Origin: Candidatus Omnitrophota bacterium
Lineage (GTDB): Bacteria > Omnitrophota > Gorgyraeia > Gygaellales > Profunditerraquicolaceae
Direction of reading: 5' to 3'
Length of the DNA: 16,185 bases
Assembly: GCA_023247875.1 (NCBI GenBank)
Contig: JAHFFQ010000001.1
Coordinates: 12,567 to 28,751 of the forward strand
Below are positions 6,811 through 13,396 of this stretch, in pieces. Position 1 is the first letter of the stretch, and each line of letters opens with the position of its first letter. The notes beneath the pieces were generated by a model. The model was not told the DNA's origin, did no database searches, and saw nothing but the letters and a program-made list of their open reading frames with translations. Position numbers and translations under genes: made by a program.

Positions 6811-7749
6811 TTAATCAAATAGGCAGCTAACCGATTCTTCGTTGTGTATTCTTTTTATCGCTTCCGCTAGAAGCCCTGCCACTGAAAGCACCTGGATCTT
6901 CGGATGCTTCTTCTCTGCGGGCAAAGGAATGCTGTCGGTGATCAGCAGCTTCTCTAAGCCCTTGCATTGGTCGATACGCTGGATCGCCGGCCCTGATAGA
7001 ATGCCGTGGGTGATCGCCGCATAAATGCTCTTTGCCCCGGCCTTCTTTAATGCCTCCACCGCTTCAATCAGCGAACTGCCGGTAGCGATCATATCGTCAA
7101 CGATGATCACATTTTTATTCTCAACCTCGCCCAGGATGTGCATGACCTCGGCTTTCTCCGGGGAAACGCGGCGCTTATCGATTATGGCAAGCCCGGCGGA
7201 AACCCTTTTGGCGTATGCCCTGGCCATCTTGATACTGCCCACGTCGGGTGATACGGCGACCAGCTCTTTAAGCTCCATCTTTGATAAATAATCCACGAAT
7301 ACCCCTACGGAGAAAAGATGGTCCACGGGAATATCAAAAAAACCCTGGATCTGGCCGGCATGCAGGTCCATGGTCAACACCCTGCTTGTCCCGGCTACGG
7401 TCAAAAGATTGGCCACTAATTTGGCGGTAATAGGCACGCGCGGCTGGTCCTTCCTGTCCTGGCGGGCATAACCGAAATAGGGTATGACCGCGGTGATCCT
7501 CTGGGCGGAGGCCCGGCGTAACGCGTCGATCATGATCAATAATTCCATGATATTGTCATTAGCCGGAGGGCAGGTCGGCTGGATTATAAAGACGTCTTTG
7601 CCGCGCACATTCTCATTGATCTTTACGCGGATCTCCCCCTCGCTGAACCTGCCGACTAAGGCATCCTGAAGTTTGACCTTTAGCTCCTTACAGATATCCC
7701 TGGACAGGTCAAGATTGGCATTACCGCTAAAAACAGCTAGTTTATCCAT
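6811..7749 (-). CDS. prs: Ribose-phosphate pyrophosphokinase (PRPP synthetase)
   Basis: Transfers pyrophosphate from ATP to ribose-5-phosphate to make PRPP for nucleotides, histidine and tryptophan. It has 312 residues, the class I length. Visible motifs are FSEGEIRVKI (35-44), ATP-site YARQDRK (94-100), MDLHAGQIQGFF (127-138) with the metal-binding His130, SPDVGSIKMARAYAKR (167-182), the catalytic flexible loop DKRR (191-194) and the PRPP-binding loop VDDMIATGSS (217-226). AGAGG lies about 5 bases before the ATG, overlapping the end of glmU, which stops 2 bases upstream. The product feeds hisG, at the far end of the same gene string, and the glmU-prs order is the same as in Bacillus. Confidence 0.97.
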   Translation of the reverse strand: MDKLAVFSGNANLDLSRDICKELKVKLQDALVGRFSEGEIRVKINENVRGKDVFIIQPTCPPANDNIMELLIMIDALRRASAQRITAVIPYFGYARQDRKDQPRVPITAKLVANLLTVAGTSRVLTMDLHAGQIQGFFDIPVDHLFSVGVFVDYLSKMELKELVAVSPDVGSIKMARAYAKRVSAGLAIIDKRRVSPEKAEVMHILGEVENKNVIIVDDMIATGSSLIEAVEALKKAGAKSIYAAITHGILSGPAIQRIDQCKGLEKLLITDSIPLPAEKKHPKIQVLSVAGLLAEAIKRIHNEESVSCLFD

Positions 7750-7751
7750 GT

Positions 7752-9005
7752 CTACCTCTTTTTCCTTAATGTTCTCGCCGGCACTCCGGCTACAACCGCG
7801 TTATCCGGGACATTTTTAGTGACTACCGATCCTGCGCCGGTTGTGGCAGAGCGGCCGATCCTTGCCGGAGCGACGATAACGGTGTCTGAACCGATATTGA
7901 CCTTGTCTTTAATGATCGTGTAGTGCTTCTTCAGGCCATCGAAGTTAGCCGTAACTGTGCCGGCTCCGATATTGACGCTTGCACCGACAGAGCTATCCCC
8001 GATGTAAGAGAAGTGCTTGACAAATGTTTTTGCGCCGATTTTGGCGCGCACCATTTCAATGAAGTTCCCGGCTGTAACATCATTTCCTAACCTGACAGCT
8101 TCACGCAGGTGCGCGAAAGGGCCCACCGAACAACGTTTTCCAATTTTAACATCCCTTTCGATTACTGTAAAGGGATAAATCACCGTGCCCGCACCGATTT
8201 TAGTGCCGAAGCTGATAAAGGTGGTAGCCGGATCTACTATGGTAACCCCCTCCTGCATGAATTCATCATTGATCCTTTTCTGCATGATGAAGTTCGCCCC
8301 GGCTAATTCAGCTCCCGTGTTTATTCCCAGGGCCTCCTGGAGATCCTCTGCTTTTACCGCCTCAACCAGGCAGCCCTTCTTTGCCAGGATACCGATGATA
8401 TCGGTAAGATAATATTCTTTTTTGCGGTTATTAGGACGGATATATTTTAAATTGCTATCCAAGATTTCTTTTTTGAAAGCCATGATCCCGGTATTGATCT
8501 CCCGGATATCCTTCTCTACCTCATCGGCGTCCCTCTCTTCTACTATGCCGCAAACACTGAAGTATTTGTCGCGGATGACCCTGCCGTAACCGGCTGGCTT
8601 CTTCAACTGCGCGGTCAACAGTGTCGCGTCAACATTATTCTTGATATGATAATCCAGGAGCTTCTTAAGGGTATCCTTCTTTAAAAGGGGGTTATCTCCG
8701 TATAGGACCAGCACTGTGCCTTTGAAACCTTTTAAAGCGGATAAACCGGCCTTTACCGCGTCGGCGGTGCCGATAAGCCTTTTTTGGAGGGCGATCTTGA
8801 CACTTTTGGGGATAATCTTACGCACCTGCTCCTGCTTAAACCCTAAGACCACAACTACCTGCCTGGGTTTAAGGCTGGCGACCAGGTCCAGTACATAACC
8901 CAGCATGGCTCTTCCGCAAAGCTTGTGCAGTACTTTAGGCATATCGGATTTCATGCGCGTGCTTTTCCCCGCCGCTAAGATTATTACCGCGATATTGTTT
9001 TTCAT
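7752..9005 (-). CDS. glmU: Bifunctional UDP-N-acetylglucosamine pyrophosphorylase / GlcN-1-P acetyltransferase (GlmU), divergent C-terminus
   Basis: GlmU acetylates glucosamine-1-phosphate and then makes UDP-GlcNAc for peptidoglycan and lipid A. The uridylyltransferase domain (1-228) has LAAGKSTRMKSDMPKVLH (10-27), LYGDNPL (101-107, D104), GIVEERDA (153-160), REINTGIM (168-175) and NNRKKEYYLTD (192-202). The left-handed beta-helix (about 260-417) has PFAHLREA with R301, H331 in VKHFSYIGD, ANFDG (353-357) and NIGSDT. At 417 residues it is about 40 shorter than typical GlmU. It ends VVAGVPARTL, as in generic hexapeptide acyltransferases, and V319-R320 replace the conserved KK of E. coli GlmU (Lys350-Lys351). 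The ATG follows the CCA of tRNA-Gln by 8 bases with no Shine-Dalgarno. Uridylyltransferase activity is well supported; acetyltransferase activity is likely but less certain. Confidence 0.88.
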   Translation of the reverse strand: MKNNIAVIILAAGKSTRMKSDMPKVLHKLCGRAMLGYVLDLVASLKPRQVVVVLGFKQEQVRKIIPKSVKIALQKRLIGTADAVKAGLSALKGFKGTVLVLYGDNPLLKKDTLKKLLDYHIKNNVDATLLTAQLKKPAGYGRVIRDKYFSVCGIVEERDADEVEKDIREINTGIMAFKKEILDSNLKYIRPNNRKKEYYLTDIIGILAKKGCLVEAVKAEDLQEALGINTGAELAGANFIMQKRINDEFMQEGVTIVDPATTFISFGTKIGAGTVIYPFTVIERDVKIGKRCSVGPFAHLREAVRLGNDVTAGNFIEMVRAKIGAKTFVKHFSYIGDSSVGASVNIGAGTVTANFDGLKKHYTIIKDKVNIGSDTVIVAPARIGRSATTGAGSVVTKNVPDNAVVAGVPARTLRKKR

Positions 9006-9013
9006 ATTTTTTA

Positions 9014-9087
9014 TGGTTGCCCGGCAAGGATTCGGACCTTGACAGTCAGACCCAAATTCTGATGTGCTACCATTACACTACCGGGCA
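9014..9087 (-). tRNA. trnQ: tRNA-Gln (anticodon UUG)
   Basis: A full 74-base cloverleaf with encoded CCA. The acceptor stem is TGCCCGG/CCGGGCA, with the U1-A72 pair typical of glutamine tRNAs and known as an identity element for the GatCAB amidotransferase. The D-arm is GTGT/GCAC with GG in the loop. The anticodon stem TCAGA/TCTGA encloses ATTTGGG, so the anticodon is UUG. The T-stem is CAAGG/CCTTG and the discriminator is A. The T-loop reads TCCGAAT, with C at position 55 instead of the nearly universal U (pseudouridine). A32 with G38 in the anticodon loop is also uncommon. It is probably processed from the operon transcript. Confidence 0.95.
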
Positions 9088-9120
9088 AATATTTTCTGCG
9101 TCCTACCTCCCGCCTCATAG

Positions 9121-9161
9121 GTTAACTTTGCCCGCTTGGTTTCGGCGGGATTTCGTTAAAC
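9121..9161 (-). other. Stem-loop in the 143-base spoVG-tRNA spacer
   Basis: In the spacer 9088-9230, CCCGC (9149-9145 on the minus strand) pairs with GCGGG (9135-9131). An outer GTTTAAC (9161-9155) can pair with GTTAAC (9126-9121) with one bulge. No U-run follows on the transcribed strand. A further 6-base inverted repeat (CCAGAT/ATCTGG, 9194-9199 and 9214-9219) lies closer to spoVG. I see no convincing promoter for the tRNA in this spacer. Possible roles are RNA processing or spoVG 3'-end protection. Confidence 0.4.
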
Positions 9162-9230
9162 AAAAACTTAAGGTGCTCAAATTGGACGACATCCCAGATA
9201 TCCGCTGCGTTCAATCTGGCTCCAGCTTAA

Positions 9231-9617
9231 TTAAGCCGGCTTATTTTTTTCCTGCTCATACCCCTCAAGCACTTTTTTCTGCAGGTACTCCCTGAATGCC
9301 TGCGTTATGGGGTGAGCGATATCCTTATGCTCGGCTTGAACTGCCCCTGCTTCCTGCACGGTTAGAGGGTTGGGTTCAACCGGTAAAGCCTGGCCGCACT
9401 GATTGCAATATTTACTGCGCGATTCATTTTTAAAGCTGCATTTCGGGCAAGGGTTCTTTACCTTGCGGGAAGGCATGGCGATAAATAAACCGGCAGAGCC
9501 TTCAATAACCTTGATATTCCTTACCACAAAGGAGTTATCAAAAGTAACGGTGGCGTATGCCTTTAATTTCTTATCCGGAGAATCCTTTAAGATCACCCTG
9601 ATTTCGGTTATCTCCAT
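9231..9617 (-). CDS. spoVG: SpoVG family RNA/DNA-binding regulator with zinc-ribbon insertion
   Basis: SpoVG proteins are small site-specific nucleic-acid-binding regulators. The family core is present in two pieces: MEITEIRVIL...AYATVTFDNSFVVRNIKVIEG...LFIAMPSRK (1-52) and HKDIAHPITQAFREYLQKKV (97-116). Between them lies an insertion of about 40 residues (54-94) containing CPKC (57-60) and CNQC (71-74), a Cx2C-x10-Cx2C zinc ribbon, then a Pro/Ala/Glu-rich linker. The protein is 128 residues against about 85-97 for the usual SpoVG. AGGAGG lies 6 bases before the ATG, the strongest ribosome-binding site in this part of the window. It follows ispE after 21 bases, and in Bacillus spoVG likewise lies beside glmU. 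Confidence 0.93.
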   Translation of the reverse strand: MEITEIRVILKDSPDKKLKAYATVTFDNSFVVRNIKVIEGSAGLFIAMPSRKVKNPCPKCSFKNESRSKYCNQCGQALPVEPNPLTVQEAGAVQAEHKDIAHPITQAFREYLQKKVLEGYEQEKNKPA

Positions 9618-9638
9618 TTCTGGCCTCCTTGCCGTGGC

Positions 9639-10547
9639 TTAAACCGTGGAGTTTACAAAGATCTGCCAAGATTTATGTTGCTTGCGCAATATTCCGCTCA
9701 GCTCCAGGGCTTTCTTGGCTGAACCGCAGACGGCAAATACCGCCGGCCCGCTTCCGGACATCATCACTTTTTCTAACCCCATGCCGTAAAGGGCTTTTTT
9801 AGCCTGCTTAACCACAGGATATATCCTGATAGTAACAGGCTCTAAGCTGTTAAAAAGGTATCCCGGCTTGACCCGGAAGGCGCTTTTTGACAACTCGGAA
9901 ATTAGTATTCTAACATCATGCTTAGGCCTTGTCAACCGAGAAAATTCGCCTCCGGCAGAGATATAGGTATCAAATTTACGGTAGACCAAAGGAGTGGAAA
10001 CCTTAATATTCGGGCAAACCAGGATAAACCACAGCTTAAGATTCTTTAAAGAGGCCAAGGGCTTGATTTCTTCACCCCGCCGGCTCCCCAAAGCAAACTT
10101 CCCTCCAGCAACGAAGAAGGGAACATCGCTGCCTAATTCAGCCGCTAATTTCATCAGCTTTATTTCCGGCAGATTCAGGTCCCAAAACTTGTTTAAGCCT
10201 AAAAGCACGCTGGCGGCGTTTGAAGAACCTCCTCCCAGGCCGGCGCCTACCGGTATGCGTTTTTTTATCTCTATCTCCAGGCCAAAACTTAGCTTAAACG
10301 CCTGCTTTAATAATTCCGCCGCGCGGTAACAAAGATTACTTTTACCTTTGGGCACCTGCCGGCTGTTGCATTTTATTTTGATCAGCCTGTCCTTACGTTC
10401 CCTGAGAACAATGGTATCCTTTAAGTCAATGCGGCAAAATAAAGTGTTCAGGTTATGAAAATTATCCCAACGCTTGTTTAAAACCTGCAGATAGAGATTT
10501 ATTTTGGCGAAGGAATCAAGGAATAAAGGAGTACGGGGGCGCTTCAT
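9639..10547 (-). CDS. ispE: 4-diphosphocytidyl-2-C-methyl-D-erythritol kinase
   Basis: Phosphorylates CDP-methylerythritol in the non-mevalonate (MEP) isoprenoid pathway; a GHMP-family kinase. It has 302 residues, close to the usual 280-300. Motif 1 is SFAKINLYLQVL (12-23, with K15). The phosphate loop PVGAGLGGGSSNAASVLLGL lies at 99-118, the catalytic aspartate in GSDVPFFV at D141, and motif 3 MMSGSGPAVFAV near 266-277. The usual YHEIET substrate motif reads FHNLNT here. It starts 16 bases after the transketolase C-half stop, with no clear Shine-Dalgarno. It belongs to the conserved ispE-spoVG-glmU-prs block. Confidence 0.95.
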   Translation of the reverse strand: MKRPRTPLFLDSFAKINLYLQVLNKRWDNFHNLNTLFCRIDLKDTIVLRERKDRLIKIKCNSRQVPKGKSNLCYRAAELLKQAFKLSFGLEIEIKKRIPVGAGLGGGSSNAASVLLGLNKFWDLNLPEIKLMKLAAELGSDVPFFVAGGKFALGSRRGEEIKPLASLKNLKLWFILVCPNIKVSTPLVYRKFDTYISAGGEFSRLTRPKHDVRILISELSKSAFRVKPGYLFNSLEPVTIRIYPVVKQAKKALYGMGLEKVMMSGSGPAVFAVCGSAKKALELSGILRKQHKSWQIFVNSTV

Positions 10548-10563
10548 TAACTTATGCCAGGAT

Positions 10564-11493
10564 TCAGGAGATGTTGGATAAAACCGCTTTTTCTATATCC
10601 GGACCGGTCAGGTTATATTCTTTCAAAAGGTCCGCCGGCTCACCGGATTGGCCGAAACGGTTACGGATGCCCAGGCGGATGACTTTTTTGGGAAAATTCT
10701 CGGCAACCACTTCATCCACGCCGGAGGCCAGGCCTCCGGTAACATTATGTTCTTCGCAGACAACGATAAGTTTGGTCTCCCTGGCGCTTTTCAGGATAAT
10801 TTCGTTATCCAGGGGCCGGATAGTATGCATATTTATTAATCTGGCCTTGATGCTTTTTTGCGCCAGGCTCTTTACCGCCAGAAGCGCTTCGCTAACCATC
10901 ACCCCGCAGGCAATAATAGCCACATCATTGCCCTCAGCTATCACTTGCGCCTTGCCTAATTTAAATTCGCCTTTATTCTCAACGGTGGTGATTTTAGGCC
11001 TGCCTAAACGGATATAAAATGGACCGGGATTATTTGCCGCGGCATAAATGGCATCGGCTGTCTGCGGGCCGTCACAGGGGACAATTATGTTCATATTCGG
11101 CAACACGCGCATAAGCGCGATATCCTCCAGGGCCTGGTGGCTGGCGCCATCCGGGCCAACGGTGATCCCGGCATGGGTAGCCACGATCTTGACATTAAAG
11201 TTATTATAGCTTATTGAGGTTCTCACCTGGTCCCAGGCTCTTCCCGAGGCAAAAACAGCAAAGGTGGAAACAAAAACCGTTTTGCCGCAAGCCGCTAATC
11301 CAGCGGCCGCGGCCATCATATTCTGCTCGGCCACCCCAAAATTAAAGAACCTATCGGGAAACTCTTTGGCAAAAAAACAGGTCTTGGTCGAACAGGAGAG
11401 GTCGGCGTCCAGGACAATAATATTTTTGTCCAGTTTGCCTAATTTTAATAAGCTCTCCCCGTAAACATCCCTTTGATAAAGCTGCTCTGCCAT
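10564..11493 (-). CDS. tkt: Transketolase, C-terminal subunit
   Basis: Second half of a two-gene transketolase: the pyrimidine-binding (Pyr) domain plus the C-terminal domain. The enzyme moves two-carbon units between sugar phosphates in the pentose phosphate pathway. In its 309 residues, the catalytic glutamate lies in FGVAEQNMMAAAAGLA (E56). GITVGPDGASHQALEDIALM (109-128) is the family's conserved loop. The C-terminal domain (about 190-305) includes HTIRPLD. Its ATG shares one base with the stop of the N-terminal gene (TAATG), and AAGGA lies 9 bases upstream, so the two subunits are probably made in equal amounts. A 1-deoxyxylulose-5-phosphate synthase is excluded because that enzyme is a single long chain. 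Confidence 0.93.
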   Translation of the reverse strand: MAEQLYQRDVYGESLLKLGKLDKNIIVLDADLSCSTKTCFFAKEFPDRFFNFGVAEQNMMAAAAGLAACGKTVFVSTFAVFASGRAWDQVRTSISYNNFNVKIVATHAGITVGPDGASHQALEDIALMRVLPNMNIIVPCDGPQTADAIYAAANNPGPFYIRLGRPKITTVENKGEFKLGKAQVIAEGNDVAIIACGVMVSEALLAVKSLAQKSIKARLINMHTIRPLDNEIILKSARETKLIVVCEEHNVTGGLASGVDEVVAENFPKKVIRLGIRNRFGQSGEPADLLKEYNLTGPDIEKAVLSNIS

Positions 11494-12314
11494 TATTCTA
11501 ATTCCTTTAAGGCCTTCGCCGCCTCTTCCTTGGTGGGGGCGCGGCCGTGGAAACCCACAACATTCTCCATAAAAGATACCCCCTTACCCTTGACCGTGCG
11601 GGCGATGATTATCGTGGGCCTGCCTTTTACGGTCTTTGCCTTTTCGTAAGCGGAGAGGATCTCCTGCATATTGTGCCCGTCAATCTCAATAGTATTCCAG
11701 CCAAAGGCCTGCCACTTTGCCGAGAGGGGCTCCAGGTTCATGATCTCTTTAACTTTTCCGTCTATTTGAAAACCGTTATAATCCAGGATGGCGCAGAGAT
11801 TATCTACGGAAAAATGAGCCGCTGCCATGGCTGCCTCCCAAATATTGCCTTCCTGCGACTCTCCGTCTCCCACCAGGACATAAACCCGGTAATCCTTTTT
11901 ATCCACCTTGGCCGCCAGGCTCATACCTAAAGCCACTGAAAGCCCCTGGCCAAGCGAGCCGGAGGCGGATTCGATCCCCGGGGTGCCGCGGTCAGGATGG
12001 CCCTGCAGGATAGAACCTAATTGGCGTAAAGTCAGTAATTCTTCTTTTGGAAAATAGCCGGTTTCAGCCAGTACCGCATACCACAGCGGACAGCAGTGGC
12101 CTTTGGACATATGGAAACGGTCTCTATCGGGCCATTGGGGATTTTTAGGGTCAAAACGTAAAACGTTGAAATATAAAGCGGTGACCAGGTCTGTCGCCGA
12201 CAGGCTTCCTCCGGGGTGGCCGCTCCCTGCCCGGGCAAGCATTTCAATGATCAGGCGCCGGATCTCTTTTGCCTTATCTTCTAATTCCGCTACTGTTAGT
12301 TGCTTATTTGCCAT
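11493..12314 (-). CDS. tkt: Transketolase, N-terminal subunit
   Basis: Thiamine-diphosphate-binding (PP) domain of the split transketolase. In its 273 residues, the GSGHPGGSLSATDL region (31-44) contributes conserved histidine contacts. The ThDP/metal motif runs from GDGESQEG (149-156) to the Asn in DYNGFQ (N180). DRFHMSKGHCCPLWYA (65-80) and GSLGQGLSVALGMSL (119-133) are also typical. Split transketolases occur in archaea and many bacteria, so this is a normal arrangement and not a frameshifted full-length gene; the two frames are joined by a TAATG overlap. The start overlaps the end of the TPR gene by 11 bases, with no obvious Shine-Dalgarno. Confidence 0.94.
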   Translation of the reverse strand: MANKQLTVAELEDKAKEIRRLIIEMLARAGSGHPGGSLSATDLVTALYFNVLRFDPKNPQWPDRDRFHMSKGHCCPLWYAVLAETGYFPKEELLTLRQLGSILQGHPDRGTPGIESASGSLGQGLSVALGMSLAAKVDKKDYRVYVLVGDGESQEGNIWEAAMAAAHFSVDNLCAILDYNGFQIDGKVKEIMNLEPLSAKWQAFGWNTIEIDGHNMQEILSAYEKAKTVKGRPTIIIARTVKGKGVSFMENVVGFHGRAPTKEEAAKALKELE

Positions 12315-13278
12315 TGGTGAGCTTAAAGAGTTTTTCTTTTACCTTTTCCTGGCTTGCGTCTAATTTCAGGGATTTATCCCAGTTTAATCTCGCGTTATCA
12401 CGGTTGCCCAATTTCAGGAAAACATCGCCCAAGTGGTCGTATATCGCCGGGTCGCTTAAAAGAGAAGCTGCCTTTTCAAGCTGGCTCAAGGCATCCTTGA
12501 ACTTCCCTTTTTTGAAATAAAACCATCCTAAACTGTCAATATAAGCCCCATTTTCCGGCTCGAAGCTTAAGGCCTTCCTGATCATCGACCCTGCCTTATC
12601 GATATTCCTGTCCTGCTCCAGATAAAAATAACCCAGGAAATTCAGGGCCTCGTGATAATCGGATTTCAATTTAAGCGTGCTTTTAAGCTCTTTTTCCGCC
12701 GGGCCGTAATCTTTGAGCTCGTAATAAACGCTGGCCAGGTAAAAATGCGCCTCGGCGTCACGCGGGGCCATGCCGGTGATCAGCTTAAAAATGCCTTCCG
12801 CTTCCTTTAATTTTTTGCGCTGCAGGTAGATGAGACCCAGGTTTCTGTAAATCTCGATATTTTCCGGCTCAAGCTTGCTTGCGTTTTTAAGCGCGAGCTC
12901 ATACTCTTGAGCGGCAAGCTCCTGCTTATTCTGGCTGGCATAAACCAGGGCTAATACCGCATGCGGCTCTACTGCCTCCGGAGCCAGGCCTGCGGCCTGG
13001 TTAAGCTGGCTGACCGCCGAGAGAGCGTCATTCTTTTTGATAAAAGCCGACGCCAGGCTGAAATGCAATAATGAACTGCCGGGATCCTCTTTGATGGCCT
13101 GTTGATATTCCTGGATTGCCCTGTCTATATCCCCGAGGTCCTCGCAATAAACCCCCATGATATAGTGGCTTAAAGAGCGCGGCTGTTCCTTATCCGCTCC
13201 TAAGGCCTGCCCCGGAAAAGCAGGCGCGGCCAATGATAGGCAAAGGCAGAATACGCTTGCAAAATATCTGAACTTCAA
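12304..13278 (-). CDS. Secreted TPR-repeat protein
   Basis: Probable periplasmic protein-interaction scaffold of unknown partner. It has 324 residues: a signal peptide (about 1-28, hydrophobic core VFCLCLSLAAPAF, likely cleaved after ALG) followed by about eight consecutive tetratricopeptide repeats from residue 38 to the end. Clear repeat cores include HYIMGVYCEDLGDIDRAIQE, YRNLGLIYLQRKKLKEAE, HFYLASVYYELKDYGPAE and YDHLGDVFLKLGNRDNAR. There is no catalytic domain and no lipobox. The start is a TTG 4 bases after the stop of the small basic peptide gene. No in-frame ATG lies near it, and an upstream in-frame stop leaves no alternative, so translation is probably coupled. It could take part in envelope assembly, but nothing here shows that directly. 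Confidence 0.88.
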   Translation of the reverse strand: MKFRYFASVFCLCLSLAAPAFPGQALGADKEQPRSLSHYIMGVYCEDLGDIDRAIQEYQQAIKEDPGSSLLHFSLASAFIKKNDALSAVSQLNQAAGLAPEAVEPHAVLALVYASQNKQELAAQEYELALKNASKLEPENIEIYRNLGLIYLQRKKLKEAEGIFKLITGMAPRDAEAHFYLASVYYELKDYGPAEKELKSTLKLKSDYHEALNFLGYFYLEQDRNIDKAGSMIRKALSFEPENGAYIDSLGWFYFKKGKFKDALSQLEKAASLLSDPAIYDHLGDVFLKLGNRDNARLNWDKSLKLDASQEKVKEKLFKLTNGK

Positions 13279-13282
13279 AGGG

Positions 13283-13384
13283 TTAACCCCAGGCCCTCTT
13301 CTTCAAATGACGAAGACGGCGACGCATTTTCTTGCGCTTGTGTGTCTTGATCTTTTGTCTTTTTCTCTTCTTCCCGCAAGGCAT
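13283..13384 (-). CDS. AURKAIP1/COX24-domain small basic ribosomal peptide
   Basis: A 33-residue, extremely basic peptide that is easy to miss. It begins MPCGKKRKRQKIKTHKRKK and ends RHLKKRAWG. The MPxGKKRKRxKIxxHKRKK pattern is that of the bacterial AURKAIP1/COX24 (mS38-like, DUF1713) family, whose mitochondrial relatives are small-subunit ribosomal proteins; I therefore infer a ribosomal role. AGAGG lies 5 bases before the ATG, in the 12-base gap after hisG, and the TTG of the TPR gene follows its stop by 4 bases. Family recognition, Shine-Dalgarno and tight packing together make it a real gene. Confidence 0.85.
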   Translation of the reverse strand: MPCGKKRKRQKIKTHKRKKMRRRLRHLKKRAWG

Positions 13385-13396
13385 AGCTACCTCTCT

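Noticed and set aside
9088..9230. A 25-codon minus-strand frame starting at an ATG near 9190 in the spoVG-tRNA spacer
   Set aside because: No Shine-Dalgarno, no family resemblance, and it runs through the stem-loop; most likely chance.
10571..11017. Plus-strand open frame (148 codons) opposite the transketolase C-subunit
   Set aside because: A shadow of a well-conserved gene, with no domain or start signal.
11491..11497. Possible frameshift splitting a full-length transketolase
   Set aside because: The second frame has its own ATG with AAGGA upstream, the break is at the normal domain boundary, and two-gene transketolases are well known.
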